DNA from: JAJISG01 sp964347345 | GTDB lineage: Archaea > Thermoplasmatota > Thermoplasmata > RBG-16-68-12 > JAJISG01 | Direction: 5' to 3' | Assembly (NCBI GenBank): GCA_964347345.1 | Contig: CAYFYB010000009.1 | Coordinates: 1-57,421, forward strand | DNA: 57,421 bases | In this document: positions 50,554 to 57,421 of the stretch, piece after piece | Numbering within the stretch: the stretch's first letter is position 1 | How the letters are laid out: every line of letters starts with the position of its first letter | Made by a program: the position numbers and the translations under genes | Notes under the pieces: model-generated | The model's database searches: none | What the model was told of the DNA's origin: nothing | What the model saw: only the letters and a program-made list of their open reading frames with translations

Positions 50554-51585
50554 TTACTCGGAGTCGCTCTCGCCCTCAAGGGGCCTTCTCTGCTCCTTCA
50601 CTGTAGAAGTCTCGTGGACTTCGAGCTTGTCTGCCTCCGCAGTGCCGATGGTGCAGAACGGGCCTATGCGAACCTCTCTGCCGCGGACCAACTGAGCTCG
50701 CGTCGCCTCCAGATATATTTGCTGACCCTCAATGGTGTCGGCCACCAAATCGCCATTCCTCTTCCCCTTACGCACAGATATCTCCTGTGCTTTAATGGCA
50801 GGGATCCGCGAGGTGCCCGCCAGTTGTATGTCGACCTCCTGGGCCTCCAGAGTCTTGCCGATCCGAAATCTTCCACTGCTTGTGAACTCCTGGGTCTGTA
50901 CTGAGCCCTCCACATCTAGTCTGCCGCTCACCGTCACTTGCTGGGCATCGAGAATGTCCCCCGCCACCACTAAAGCGCCTGAGGTCTCGACCTCCTGGGC
51001 CCTGAGGTCCGAGGCGAGCTTTAAGGATCCCGACGACCGGAATTCTCTGGCGCGAACATCGGAGCCTACCTTCACGGAGCCGGAGGAGTCGAACTCCTCG
51101 CACTCGCAACCACCATCAATCTTGCATGCTCCGGAGATGCGGACGTTCTTCGCAAGAAGGTCGCTGGTCACCTTGCCAGAACCGCTGCACTTGAACTCGT
51201 CGATGGGGGTGTCGCTGGAAACGACACCTGAGCCGCTGATGACGATCCTTCGGCCTCCCGCCTCCACCCTGGGGCCCAGCTGGGTGAATGCCTCTCGAAC
51301 CCGCTGACCGACGTCCTCCATCCGTTTCTCGAAGTCCCCCGAGTCCAGGACAGCCTCCAGCTTTCGCCCGACCTGTTCCAGGACGCCTTCAACGGTTTCG
51401 TCGACAAGTCTCTCGATGTCCTCTGAGCGAACTTCCTCGCCTTCGAGTTCCGGTAAATCCTCAGGCTCCTCCGGCTCCTCGGGCATGGCTTCATAGCGAG
51501 CCTTGATCTCGCGGTAGGTTCCCTCGCTAATCTCGCCCCTTGCGAGCCTCTCTTCCAGACGCCTCAGGATCTCCTCTCTCTTCAT
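50554..51585 (-). CDS. SHOCT-like plus bactofilin-like beta-helix protein
   Basis: 343 residues. N-terminal 30 residues form a SHOCT-like module (ILRRLEERLARGEISEGTYR), then an acidic helix region (40-105), then about nine imperfect 20-residue repeats (SGSGKVTSDLLAKN, SSGSVKVGSDVRAREF, SSGSLKLASDLRAQEV and so on) forming a right-handed beta-helix as in polymer-forming bactofilins. No signal peptide, so likely cytosolic filament former. Divergent from a regulator carrying the same SHOCT-like tail. A small frame upstream overlaps its start as ATGA. Confidence 0.82.
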   Translation of the reverse strand: MKREEILRRLEERLARGEISEGTYREIKARYEAMPEEPEEPEDLPELEGEEVRSEDIERLVDETVEGVLEQVGRKLEAVLDSGDFEKRMEDVGQRVREAFTQLGPRVEAGGRRIVISGSGVVSSDTPIDEFKCSGSGKVTSDLLAKNVRISGACKIDGGCECEEFDSSGSVKVGSDVRAREFRSSGSLKLASDLRAQEVETSGALVVAGDILDAQQVTVSGRLDVEGSVQTQEFTSSGRFRIGKTLEAQEVDIQLAGTSRIPAIKAQEISVRKGKRNGDLVADTIEGQQIYLEATRAQLVRGREVRIGPFCTIGTAEADKLEVHETSTVKEQRRPLEGESDSE

Positions 51586-51803
51586 CGAAGCAGCCTTCCG
51601 ATGTCTCCGTTGGTGACGGCAATGGATGGTCCTACCACTCTTAGGGTTATCGGTTTCGAGGCCCCGTTGTGTCCCATTCCAGGCCTCCGCGACCGACCGT
51701 TCTCACCGTTCAGCCAGGACTTGAAAGCGTTCAGAAGCTTTGCCCAGACGCGAGGTGTAGACCCTCGCATCCCAATAGTCCGCCTACCGTACATTGTTGC
51801 CAT
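51582..51803 (-). CDS. Possible 73-residue protein upstream of bactofilin-like gene
   Basis: Within the 366-base gap 51586-51951. ATG 51803 lies about 26 nt from the TATA box and the TGA overlaps the bactofilin ATG (ATGA). Basic and without recognisable motifs (MATMYGRRTIGMRG start). Third-position GC is lower than in neighbours, so coding is doubtful; the region may simply be a long leader. The rest of the gap shows only promoter elements. Confidence 0.4.
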   Translation of the reverse strand: MATMYGRRTIGMRGSTPRVWAKLLNAFKSWLNGENGRSRRPGMGHNGASKPITLRVVGPSIAVTNGDIGRLLR

Positions 51804-51823
51804 GGTAATAGTGATAGTCAGGG

Positions 51824-51834
51824 ATATATTTATA
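51824..51834 (-). promoter_or_regulatory. TATA box for the bactofilin-like transcript
   Basis: TATAAATATAT on the minus strand, the strongest A/T block of the region; predicted start about 51803. Confidence 0.6.
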
Positions 51835-51951
51835 ATGTCTTCAGAATAAAAATTGATAACCTCTACCTTAAGGGCGACATCCTCCACTTCGGAGTTGAAA
51901 AGGCCCCCGGGAACGAGGACAAATCAAATAGTCCGGTAGGTATCTGGGGCC

Positions 51952-52368
51952 GTGGACGCCGACCTGGTCCTGCTGCAGGTCATAGCCTCCCCCAGCCGGC
52001 AGCGTATCCTAAGTCTGCTGCTGAAGGGCGTCGACCACCCGGAGGACCTGGCGACCCGGTTGAAGCTGCGCCGGCAGAGCGTCGACAAGCAGCTGTTGGA
52101 GCTATACAGCTGGGGCATGGTGGATCGCAGCGCCATATTCCCGGCAGATGGGCGGCCCCGCATCGTTTATCGCCTGAGCGAACGAGGCAGGGAACTTCTG
52201 GAGCGCGCCAGGGGCCTCGCGGGGGAGTATCACGAGGGAATCCTGTCGGACTATCAGCGAAGCCTGAAGATTCTGGAGAACAAGCTGGCCTCGGGGGAAC
52301 TGGATGAGCAGGCCTACCGCAATATGAGGAGGACCCTGGAGGCCCGTTATCAGCGGTTCCTGGAATGA
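51952..52368 (+). CDS. Winged-helix regulator with SHOCT-like C-terminus
   Basis: 138 residues from GTG 51952. wHTH at 8-75 (ASPSRQRILSLLLKGVDHPEDLA, RRQSVDKQLLELYSWGMVDR, RIVYRLSERGRELLERA); the C-terminal 30 residues (ENKLASGELDEQAYRNMR) resemble the N-terminal module of the divergent bactofilin-like protein. TATA-like ATCAAATAG at 51926-51934 is about 25 nt before the GTG. May control the divergent gene and the DUF763 gene 41 nt downstream. Confidence 0.82.
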   Translation: MDADLVLLQVIASPSRQRILSLLLKGVDHPEDLATRLKLRRQSVDKQLLELYSWGMVDRSAIFPADGRPRIVYRLSERGRELLERARGLAGEYHEGILSDYQRSLKILENKLASGELDEQAYRNMRRTLEARYQRFLE

Positions 52369-52409
52369 GGAACCCTCAGGTCCTTATCTGACGGGGTAGA
52401 TGCTGTTTC

Positions 52410-53507
52410 GTGAAGGTTGGGGTGGCTGACCTGCCCCTCCACGGAGGCAGGGCGCCAAGGTGGCTCTTCACTCGGATGGTGGAGCTCGGGGGCTCTATCG
52501 CCGAGGTCATCGTCCACGAGTACGGTCGGGAAGGCCTTCTGGAGAGGCTCTCAGACCCCTTCTGGCTTCAGTGCTTCGGCAACGTCACAGGATGGGACTG
52601 GGACTCCAGCGGCCTGGGAACCGTCGTCACCGGCGCCCTGAAGGAGTCCCTGAAGTCCCGAAACCTGGGCATCGGGATCGCGGGCGGTAAGGGTAGGGCC
52701 TCCCGGCGAAGCCCTGAGGAGATAGCCCAGCTGGGGAGCGCCTTTGGCTTGGTCGATGACAGGGTGGATTCCCTAGTAAGGGCCAGCAAGCTCAGCGCCA
52801 AGGTGGACAATGCAGCGGTGCAGGACCAACACCAGCTCTACCACCACTCCTTCATCCTGTCTGAGGACGGCAGCTGGGTCGTCATCCAGCAAGGGATGAA
52901 CCCGGAGCGTGGGTTCGCCCGCCGCTACCACTGGTACTGGAGGGAGGTCCGTAGGTTCGACGAAGAACCCCACAAGGCCATCCTCGGGGACCCCATCGAG
53001 GTGGCCTTGGACATGACGGCAGAGGAGAGTCGAGAGAGCAGAAAGGCCTCCCTGGACCTCGTCCGCGAGGACACCAAGAGGATTGCTCGTCTCCTGCAGT
53101 CCGTAAGGGAGCCGGGGCAGAGGAGCCTGAGGGAGTGGACGGGGGAGGAGGACCCATACCAGTACTTCACAGTCCCCAAGAATCTCAACTGGAATACCTT
53201 ACGGCGAGCCTATGAGTTCCAGCCCCAGGACTATGAGGAGCTGTTGGGAATAGCAGGTGTCGGACCGGCGACCGTAAGGGCTTTGGCCTACATATCCGAG
53301 GCCATATACGGGGCGAAGCCCAGCTGGCGCGATCCCGTGAAGTTCTCCTTCGCTCTGGGGGGGAAGGACGGTATACCGTTCCCCGTTGACCGAAAGGCCA
53401 TGGACGAGACCATCGAGATCATGTCCATGGGTGTGGAGGAGGCCAAGGTGGGCAAGGAGGAGAAGCTCAGATCCCTGCGGGTTCTTCGCAGATTCGTGCC
53501 TCCTTAG
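52410..53507 (+). CDS. DUF763-family protein
   Basis: 365 residues. ADLPLHGGRAPRWLFTRMVEL, LSDPFWLQCFGNVTGWDWDSSG, DQHQLYHHSFILSEDGSWVVIQQGMN and a C-terminal helix-hairpin-helix-like GIAGVGPATVRALAYISE are the family features. It is shared by archaea and some bacteria; the HhH element and basic patches hint at DNA or RNA binding, but no activity is established to my knowledge. Start GTG 52410. Confidence 0.88.
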   Translation: MKVGVADLPLHGGRAPRWLFTRMVELGGSIAEVIVHEYGREGLLERLSDPFWLQCFGNVTGWDWDSSGLGTVVTGALKESLKSRNLGIGIAGGKGRASRRSPEEIAQLGSAFGLVDDRVDSLVRASKLSAKVDNAAVQDQHQLYHHSFILSEDGSWVVIQQGMNPERGFARRYHWYWREVRRFDEEPHKAILGDPIEVALDMTAEESRESRKASLDLVREDTKRIARLLQSVREPGQRSLREWTGEEDPYQYFTVPKNLNWNTLRRAYEFQPQDYEELLGIAGVGPATVRALAYISEAIYGAKPSWRDPVKFSFALGGKDGIPFPVDRKAMDETIEIMSMGVEEAKVGKEEKLRSLRVLRRFVPP

Positions 53508-53551
53508 TCGCGGGCCCTTCAGCCGCCGATCTCTTCTGGAAGTGTCGTGCG

Positions 53552-54211
53552 CTACGGCAGCCTCCTCTGTCCACCCTCGTATGGAGCGTCAAGAAGCTCG
53601 ACAATCTGACGCGCCTTCACCTTCCCTATCTTGGGGATCTTCAGGAGATCCCCCTCGGAGGCCGCCATGACTCTTCGGACGCTGCCAAACCTTTCAAGGA
53701 GGAGCTTAGAGAGCGTGTCTCCGACGTTGGGCAACCCCTGGATCGCGAACTCCTGGTGCTGCTCCATTGTCATCATCTTTGGCTTGTGTCTCAGGCCAAA
53801 CCCTCCGCCCTCCCGGGTCTGGCGCTTATAGAGGGTCTCTAGGATGTGAGCGGTGTGGGTCTCATCCGGGGAGAAAAGGACCGGAATGCCCTCCTCCAGG
53901 TGTAGCGATATGAAGGCACCCCAGAGGGCCTTGGGGTTCCTGTACTCATCAATGAGGTTGAGGTCTCCCTCCACAAGGAGGAGGGCCCGGGGATATGTCT
54001 CCATGAGCCTGGTCACCTGCTCGAAGAGCCTCTTCTTGATGATGGACGAGAAGAAGTCATGGATGGTCTTCCTCTCGACGCCCACGTCGCCTACCACGTA
54101 GTCTCCGGGGGCGAGGGCCTTCCTCACAACCTGCAGGCCGGTATCCCTGAGCCTTTGCTCTATGCTTGTGGGTTCGTGGACGTCGACGTAGAGCCTTGGA
54201 GACGCTTCCAT
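53552..54211 (-). CDS. XPF/ERCC4-type nuclease with helix-hairpin-helix
   Basis: 219 residues. The nuclease centre GDYVVGDVGVERKTIHDFFSSI carries the ERKxxxD motif, with an upstream Asp in LYVDVHEP. Two helix-hairpin-helix motifs follow (GLPNVGDTLSKLLLERFGS, IPKIGKVKARQIVELL). It lacks the helicase of Hef, so it matches the short archaeal XPF. It cuts branched DNA (3' flaps, forks) as a dimer; short archaeal forms usually need PCNA. No PCNA motif is obvious at its C-terminus. Confidence 0.92.
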   Translation of the reverse strand: MEASPRLYVDVHEPTSIEQRLRDTGLQVVRKALAPGDYVVGDVGVERKTIHDFFSSIIKKRLFEQVTRLMETYPRALLLVEGDLNLIDEYRNPKALWGAFISLHLEEGIPVLFSPDETHTAHILETLYKRQTREGGGFGLRHKPKMMTMEQHQEFAIQGLPNVGDTLSKLLLERFGSVRRVMAASEGDLLKIPKIGKVKARQIVELLDAPYEGGQRRLP

Positions 54212-54306
54212 GAATGGTCATGCCAATTGGTCTATATATGGGCCCTCCCGATTCCAGCGCGTTGGGGAAACAGCAGTCCAGGCGGCAGTATCAGCGCTCC
54301 AACTGC

Positions 54307-55427
54307 TTAGAGCGTGTGCTGCAGTAGGTCGACGGCCTTCTGGTTCTCCTCAAAGGTGTTGTAGAAGAAGGGTGAGACTCGTACACGGGTCCCCCGGGAG
54401 TCGACTATAATCCCACTCTCCAAGAGGCGATCCACGGCTTCGGCAGCCTGAGGATGCTCGATCATCACAATGCCTGTCCGGGACTCAGGCGGCGGCGCTC
54501 TCACGTCAAGCTTGGCGTCCCTCGCCCGTTCTATAAGGTCGTTCGCCAGATCGAGGGTCCTCCCCCTGGTACGTGAAGGTCCGATTTCCAAAATCAGATC
54601 CAGGCCTGCAGAGGCTGCAAAGACGGAGGCCATGGCCGGGGTGCCCACCTCAAACCTCCTGGCATCCTTGTGAAAAGCGAAACGCTGAGGATTGAAATCG
54701 AACTGATGGACGTTGCCAAACCAACCTGTGGAGGTGGGAACGAGGTCCTCCATCAGGTCTCGCCTCACGTAGAGGAAGGCGAGTCCAGGGCCGCCCAGAA
54801 GCCACTTCAGGGATCCGGAGATGTAAACGTCGACCCCCAGGGATGGAACGCTTACCGGGAGCTGGCCCGTGGCGTGATAACCGTCCACGATGCTCAGGGC
54901 GCCGGCCTGGCGGGCGGCCCTGGAATGGCCGCGGCATCTTGAAGGAACCCGGTGGCGAAAAAGACGTGCGAGGTGGCAACCGCTACAGCCTTGTCCTCCA
55001 GAGCATCGGCGAAGGCGCCGCTAGGGACTGTAATGGTGTCCTTACTCGTTATGAAATCGACCTTAACCTCGGATCGACCCGCCCATTGGAAGGGTATTGT
55101 GGGGAAGTCCAGATCGGTCGTCACGACCCTGGACTCATCGGGGTAGGTCATGGCGTTCGCCACGGCAGACAAGGCATAGGAGACGCTTGGTGCGAGAGCC
55201 ACCTCCTCTTTGCGAGCCCCCACAAGCCTTGCGAACCTGGCCCTTACCCCGTCTATGGCTCCCAGCCATCGCTCGTACCAGGCATGGGCGCCCAGTTCAT
55301 CCCAGTCATCGAGGAAGATCCCCAACGCAGTCCGGACGCGGTTTGACAGCGGTCCCAGTGAGCACGTGTTCAGGTAGCTCTTCGTCCTGAAGATGGGGAA
55401 CTCGTCCCTGTAGGCCTCAAAATCCAT
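54307..55427 (-). pseudogene. Class V aminotransferase, frameshifted
   Basis: Two frames make one PLP enzyme of about 373 residues. The N-terminal part (55427 down to about 54920) runs DFEAYRDEFPIFRTKSYLNTCS to VATSHVFFATGFLQDAAAI; the C-terminal part resumes AARQAGALSIVDGYHATGQLPV with the PLP Asp and, later, Lys in ISGSLKWLLGG, to 54307. The break is one base around 54917-54925. Cysteine desulfurase/kynureninase-like fold; the substrate is unknown and no active-site Cys loop is evident. Both halves are otherwise clean, so a recent mutation or an assembly error. Confidence 0.85.
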
Positions 55428-55481
55428 GGTATCCCGGTCGCCTCATTTCTGCTGACGTACAAATCCTTTGCCGCAAAGGCC

Positions 55482-56729
55482 TCAGGGGAGGAACTCCTCC
55501 AGCCGCCTCTGCTCTGTATGGAAGGAGTAGAGCTTGCTCCTCTCCAACCATCTCCTCAGAGGAATCCTTAGACGACTCCGTAGAACGTCCAGACTCTCCT
55601 CAAGGGTGGAGAACCGCCTCAATTCTCCCTGGAATGCCTTTCGAGCAAGCTCTCGGAAGCGCCATACACCCAGGGGTATCCATTCCCTGTAAACCTCCAG
55701 GAAGGCGATGGCAGTGGCTTGTCGCCTGGCGCCATCAAGATACTCCAGAACAGGGAGCCTCACGGCATGGTATGCGCCGAGGAGGTTCCTTGGATAGTCC
55801 CTTCGGCCCCGGGTCATCTCGTGGTCCGCTACCGGCCCCGATGGATGGCCTTCCCACCCTTCCAGGGCCTCAAACATCCATGGTCCTGGTAGGAGGAGGA
55901 CCTGAACGTTGTTTGCCACCGCCCGGTGACCGAAGAGGTGGTACTCCCCAATCTCCTGATGCTGGCTAACCTTTGATCTGAGCCTTCTTGCCAGAATATC
56001 GTCGATGGCAGTGATGCTCCACTCCGTGGGGACGAGCCGCCGCCTCTTCGCCTGCCCCAGGAGGCCCAGGCTGAGGATACGGGTGAGGTGCCTCTGTTTC
56101 ATACCGTGGAGGTAGAGGTCCCAACTCCCTTCCTCCGCCTTGAGGTCTGTATCCGAGACGATGTAGTCCACCCTCCTGGGAACCGTGGGGTTCTCGGCGA
56201 TCCTTAGGGCCTCGAAGGGAGCCGAGGGACCGATGGGTGCCCCCCTCGGCGAGAAGTACACCTGGAGGCCGGGCTTCTTCGACAGAAGCATTTCCGCGTG
56301 GACGGGGTCGGAGGCCATGGCCACCTCCTGCACCGCCCGGAGAGTCCTGTCGGGCCTTCGGGCAAGGTCTACGTTGATCCTCCTCTTCCCCCGGACCATG
56401 GACATCCTGAGGGTCAGGATATCCTGGAGGGGCATGTCGAGCCAGGCCTCCTCGGAGTCCATGAGGTGTACCCCTTCATCCGTCGGAGGGAGGAGGGGCC
56501 CCGACAGGACCTTCGGGTATCCCCACTCCCCAATGAAGGCGGAAGGAGGGGTGGCCCCGTAGAGGCTGGTGCCCTGGCGTCTCTGAAAATCCGTAGCCCA
56601 TTCCCTTATCCCCTCCAGCTTTGGGCATGTGGCAAACCTGCAGATTTTCCAGTTCCCCCGGCAAACGGGACAGGCCACCTCCCTCTTCCTCTCGTGGCCT
56701 CCGATGCTGAGGGCGTCAGCGGGTCTCAA
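55482..56729 (-). CDS. Archaeal Nre DNA-repair protein
   Basis: 415 residues. N-terminal Cys cluster CPVCRGNWKICRFATCP, SLYGATPPSAFIGEWGYPKV, DIVLTLRM-like QDILTLRMSMVRGKR, and SKVSQHQEIGEYHLFGHRAVANN are Nre (DUF650/DUF651) features. The C-terminus EQRRLEEFLP fits a PCNA-interacting QxxLxxFL box, as reported for Haloferax NreA, which acts in DNA-damage tolerance. Lies near the XPF-like nuclease on the same strand. Confidence 0.92.
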   Translation of the reverse strand: MRPADALSIGGHERKREVACPVCRGNWKICRFATCPKLEGIREWATDFQRRQGTSLYGATPPSAFIGEWGYPKVLSGPLLPPTDEGVHLMDSEEAWLDMPLQDILTLRMSMVRGKRRINVDLARRPDRTLRAVQEVAMASDPVHAEMLLSKKPGLQVYFSPRGAPIGPSAPFEALRIAENPTVPRRVDYIVSDTDLKAEEGSWDLYLHGMKQRHLTRILSLGLLGQAKRRRLVPTEWSITAIDDILARRLRSKVSQHQEIGEYHLFGHRAVANNVQVLLLPGPWMFEALEGWEGHPSGPVADHEMTRGRRDYPRNLLGAYHAVRLPVLEYLDGARRQATAIAFLEVYREWIPLGVWRFRELARKAFQGELRRFSTLEESLDVLRSRLRIPLRRWLERSKLYSFHTEQRRLEEFLP

Positions 56730-56858
56730 CGTCTATCGTAATGGCATCCCCCCTCATATGCCTGTCACAGAAATGGCGGGCCTGGGCTTCGGGATGAGGA
56801 TTCTCCAGCACCCACATCCCTGCAAAGGACTTTCCTGAGGGATGTCAATGATGGTGAC

Positions 56859-57293
56859 ATGACACGAGGCGTCGGAGGGATGTTCACAAGGGACGAAGAG
56901 AGCCTGCTTCAGGAGTGTGAAGTTGGCAGGGTCTGCACTCACGACACGGATGGGTATCCTCACTGCACGCCGGTTGACTACATCTACCAGAAAGGGAGGA
57001 TACTCCTCGGAACGGGGCCGGGAACCAGGAAGGTCAGGAACATCCTGTCGAATCCGAGGGTGGCCTTTGAGGTCGACGTGTACGGACAGGAGCGGGAGGG
57101 TTTCGACTGGCGCGGCATCATGATCAAAGGCACTGCCACCCTTCTGAAGGACCCGCGAGAAATCGATGAGGTCCTGGCAAGGCTATTGAAGAAGTATCCA
57201 GACGACGCGTTCGACCACTCGAATGCCTTCATCGCAATCGAACCTGAGAAGAAGATTTCGTGGGGCCCCTGGGAAGTCTTCAGGGAGCGCTGA
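56859..57293 (+). CDS. FMN-binding pyridoxamine 5'-phosphate oxidase-like protein
   Basis: 144 residues (137 from a second ATG, 56880). Split-barrel flavin fold: EVGRVCTHDTDGYPHCTPVDYIYQ, GTGPGTRKVRNILSNPRVAFEVD, IMIKGTATLLKDP and FIAIEPEKKISWG. Such proteins bind FMN, F420 or haem and reduce various substrates; the substrate is unknown. A run of about 130 bases after it to the window end holds no gene I can name. Confidence 0.88.
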   Translation: MTRGVGGMFTRDEESLLQECEVGRVCTHDTDGYPHCTPVDYIYQKGRILLGTGPGTRKVRNILSNPRVAFEVDVYGQEREGFDWRGIMIKGTATLLKDPREIDEVLARLLKKYPDDAFDHSNAFIAIEPEKKISWGPWEVFRER

Positions 57294-57421
57294 GCGTCAT
57301 CGAGGGTCATGAAAGGTAAGAGACGGCCATACGCGACCTGCTAAACGGCCAGACCAGCAAGCGTGGTGCGGTTACGAGCGTTAGTAACGGCCGGCTGAAC
57401 GGGTCGCCCGAAGGCTTCCCG

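Noticed and set aside
1..57421. CRISPR arrays, insertion sequences, integrase/att sites
   Set aside because: No regularly spaced direct repeats, transposase or integrase genes seen. The only tandem DNA repeats are the nuclease linker units and diverged TPR and beta-helix coding repeats.

Overview
The window reads as a chromosomal segment of a GC-rich archaeon. Evidence for archaea: a L18e-L13-S9-RpoN block, archaeal-type LeuRS, PheRS-alpha and TrpRS, RIO1 kinase, a GPN-loop GTPase, Trm1, Nre, an XPF-type nuclease, the archaeal pterin genes mptA and mptD, tRNAs with bulge-helix-bulge introns, and many genes whose start codon lies about 25 nt downstream of a TATA box (leaderless mRNA). The gene mix (KaiC-like ATPases, bactofilin-like protein, FtsZ-like protein) fits a Thermoplasmatota-related or other uncultured euryarchaeal lineage; this is inference. 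Two genes carry single-base frameshifts, which could be real decay or assembly error.

Layout. 1-12.2 kb: accessory and metabolic genes (aldo/keto reductase, secreted nuclease, SDR enzymes, AidB-type acyl-CoA dehydrogenase, B12/radical SAM protein with a coupled membrane protein, Nudix, cupin, a phosphatase-like protein without its catalytic Cys, a HIT protein). 12.3 kb: a doubly split tRNA-Leu. 12.5-17.2 kb: GH15 enzyme and an iron/B12-type ABC importer. 17.3-24 kb: DinB, a frameshifted SnoaL-like gene, tRNA-Pro, the rpoN-S9-L13-L18e block, Fe-S carrier, endonuclease IV-like protein, hexulose-phosphate isomerase, trpS. 24.0-30.5 kb: a tight seven-gene minus-strand operon joining four KaiC-like ATPase domains, two Ras-like GTPase domains, two roadblock/LC7 proteins and a large TPR array; this is the best candidate for an undescribed system. 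30.6-41.5 kb: pheS, small TPR and zinc-finger genes, HIT, mptA, a winged-helix regulator and MATE exporter sharing an operator, YjbQ, a short FtsZ-like protein with a tandem ribbon-helix-helix regulator, leuS. 41.5-57.4 kb: membrane proteins, RIO1, a doubly split tRNA-Lys, GPN GTPase, C39-like peptidase, TIGR00725 protein, methyltransferase, HAD, mptD, THEP1 NTPase, trm1, DUF6159, bactofilin-like/winged-helix divergent pair, DUF763, XPF nuclease, a frameshifted class V aminotransferase, Nre and an FMN-binding protein.

How it fits together. In the 24-30 kb operon the roadblock proteins are plausible regulators of the GTPases, as MglB is for MglA and CvnB may be for CvnD, with KaiC-like ATPases and TPR scaffolds in place of the usual kinase; output unknown. 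mptA and mptD mark methanopterin/folate-type pterin synthesis. The RHH/FtsZ-like pair resembles the CdrS/FtsZ arrangement of euryarchaea. Both intron-containing tRNAs are split at the same two places (37/38 and 59/60), so the cell must process T-loop introns routinely.
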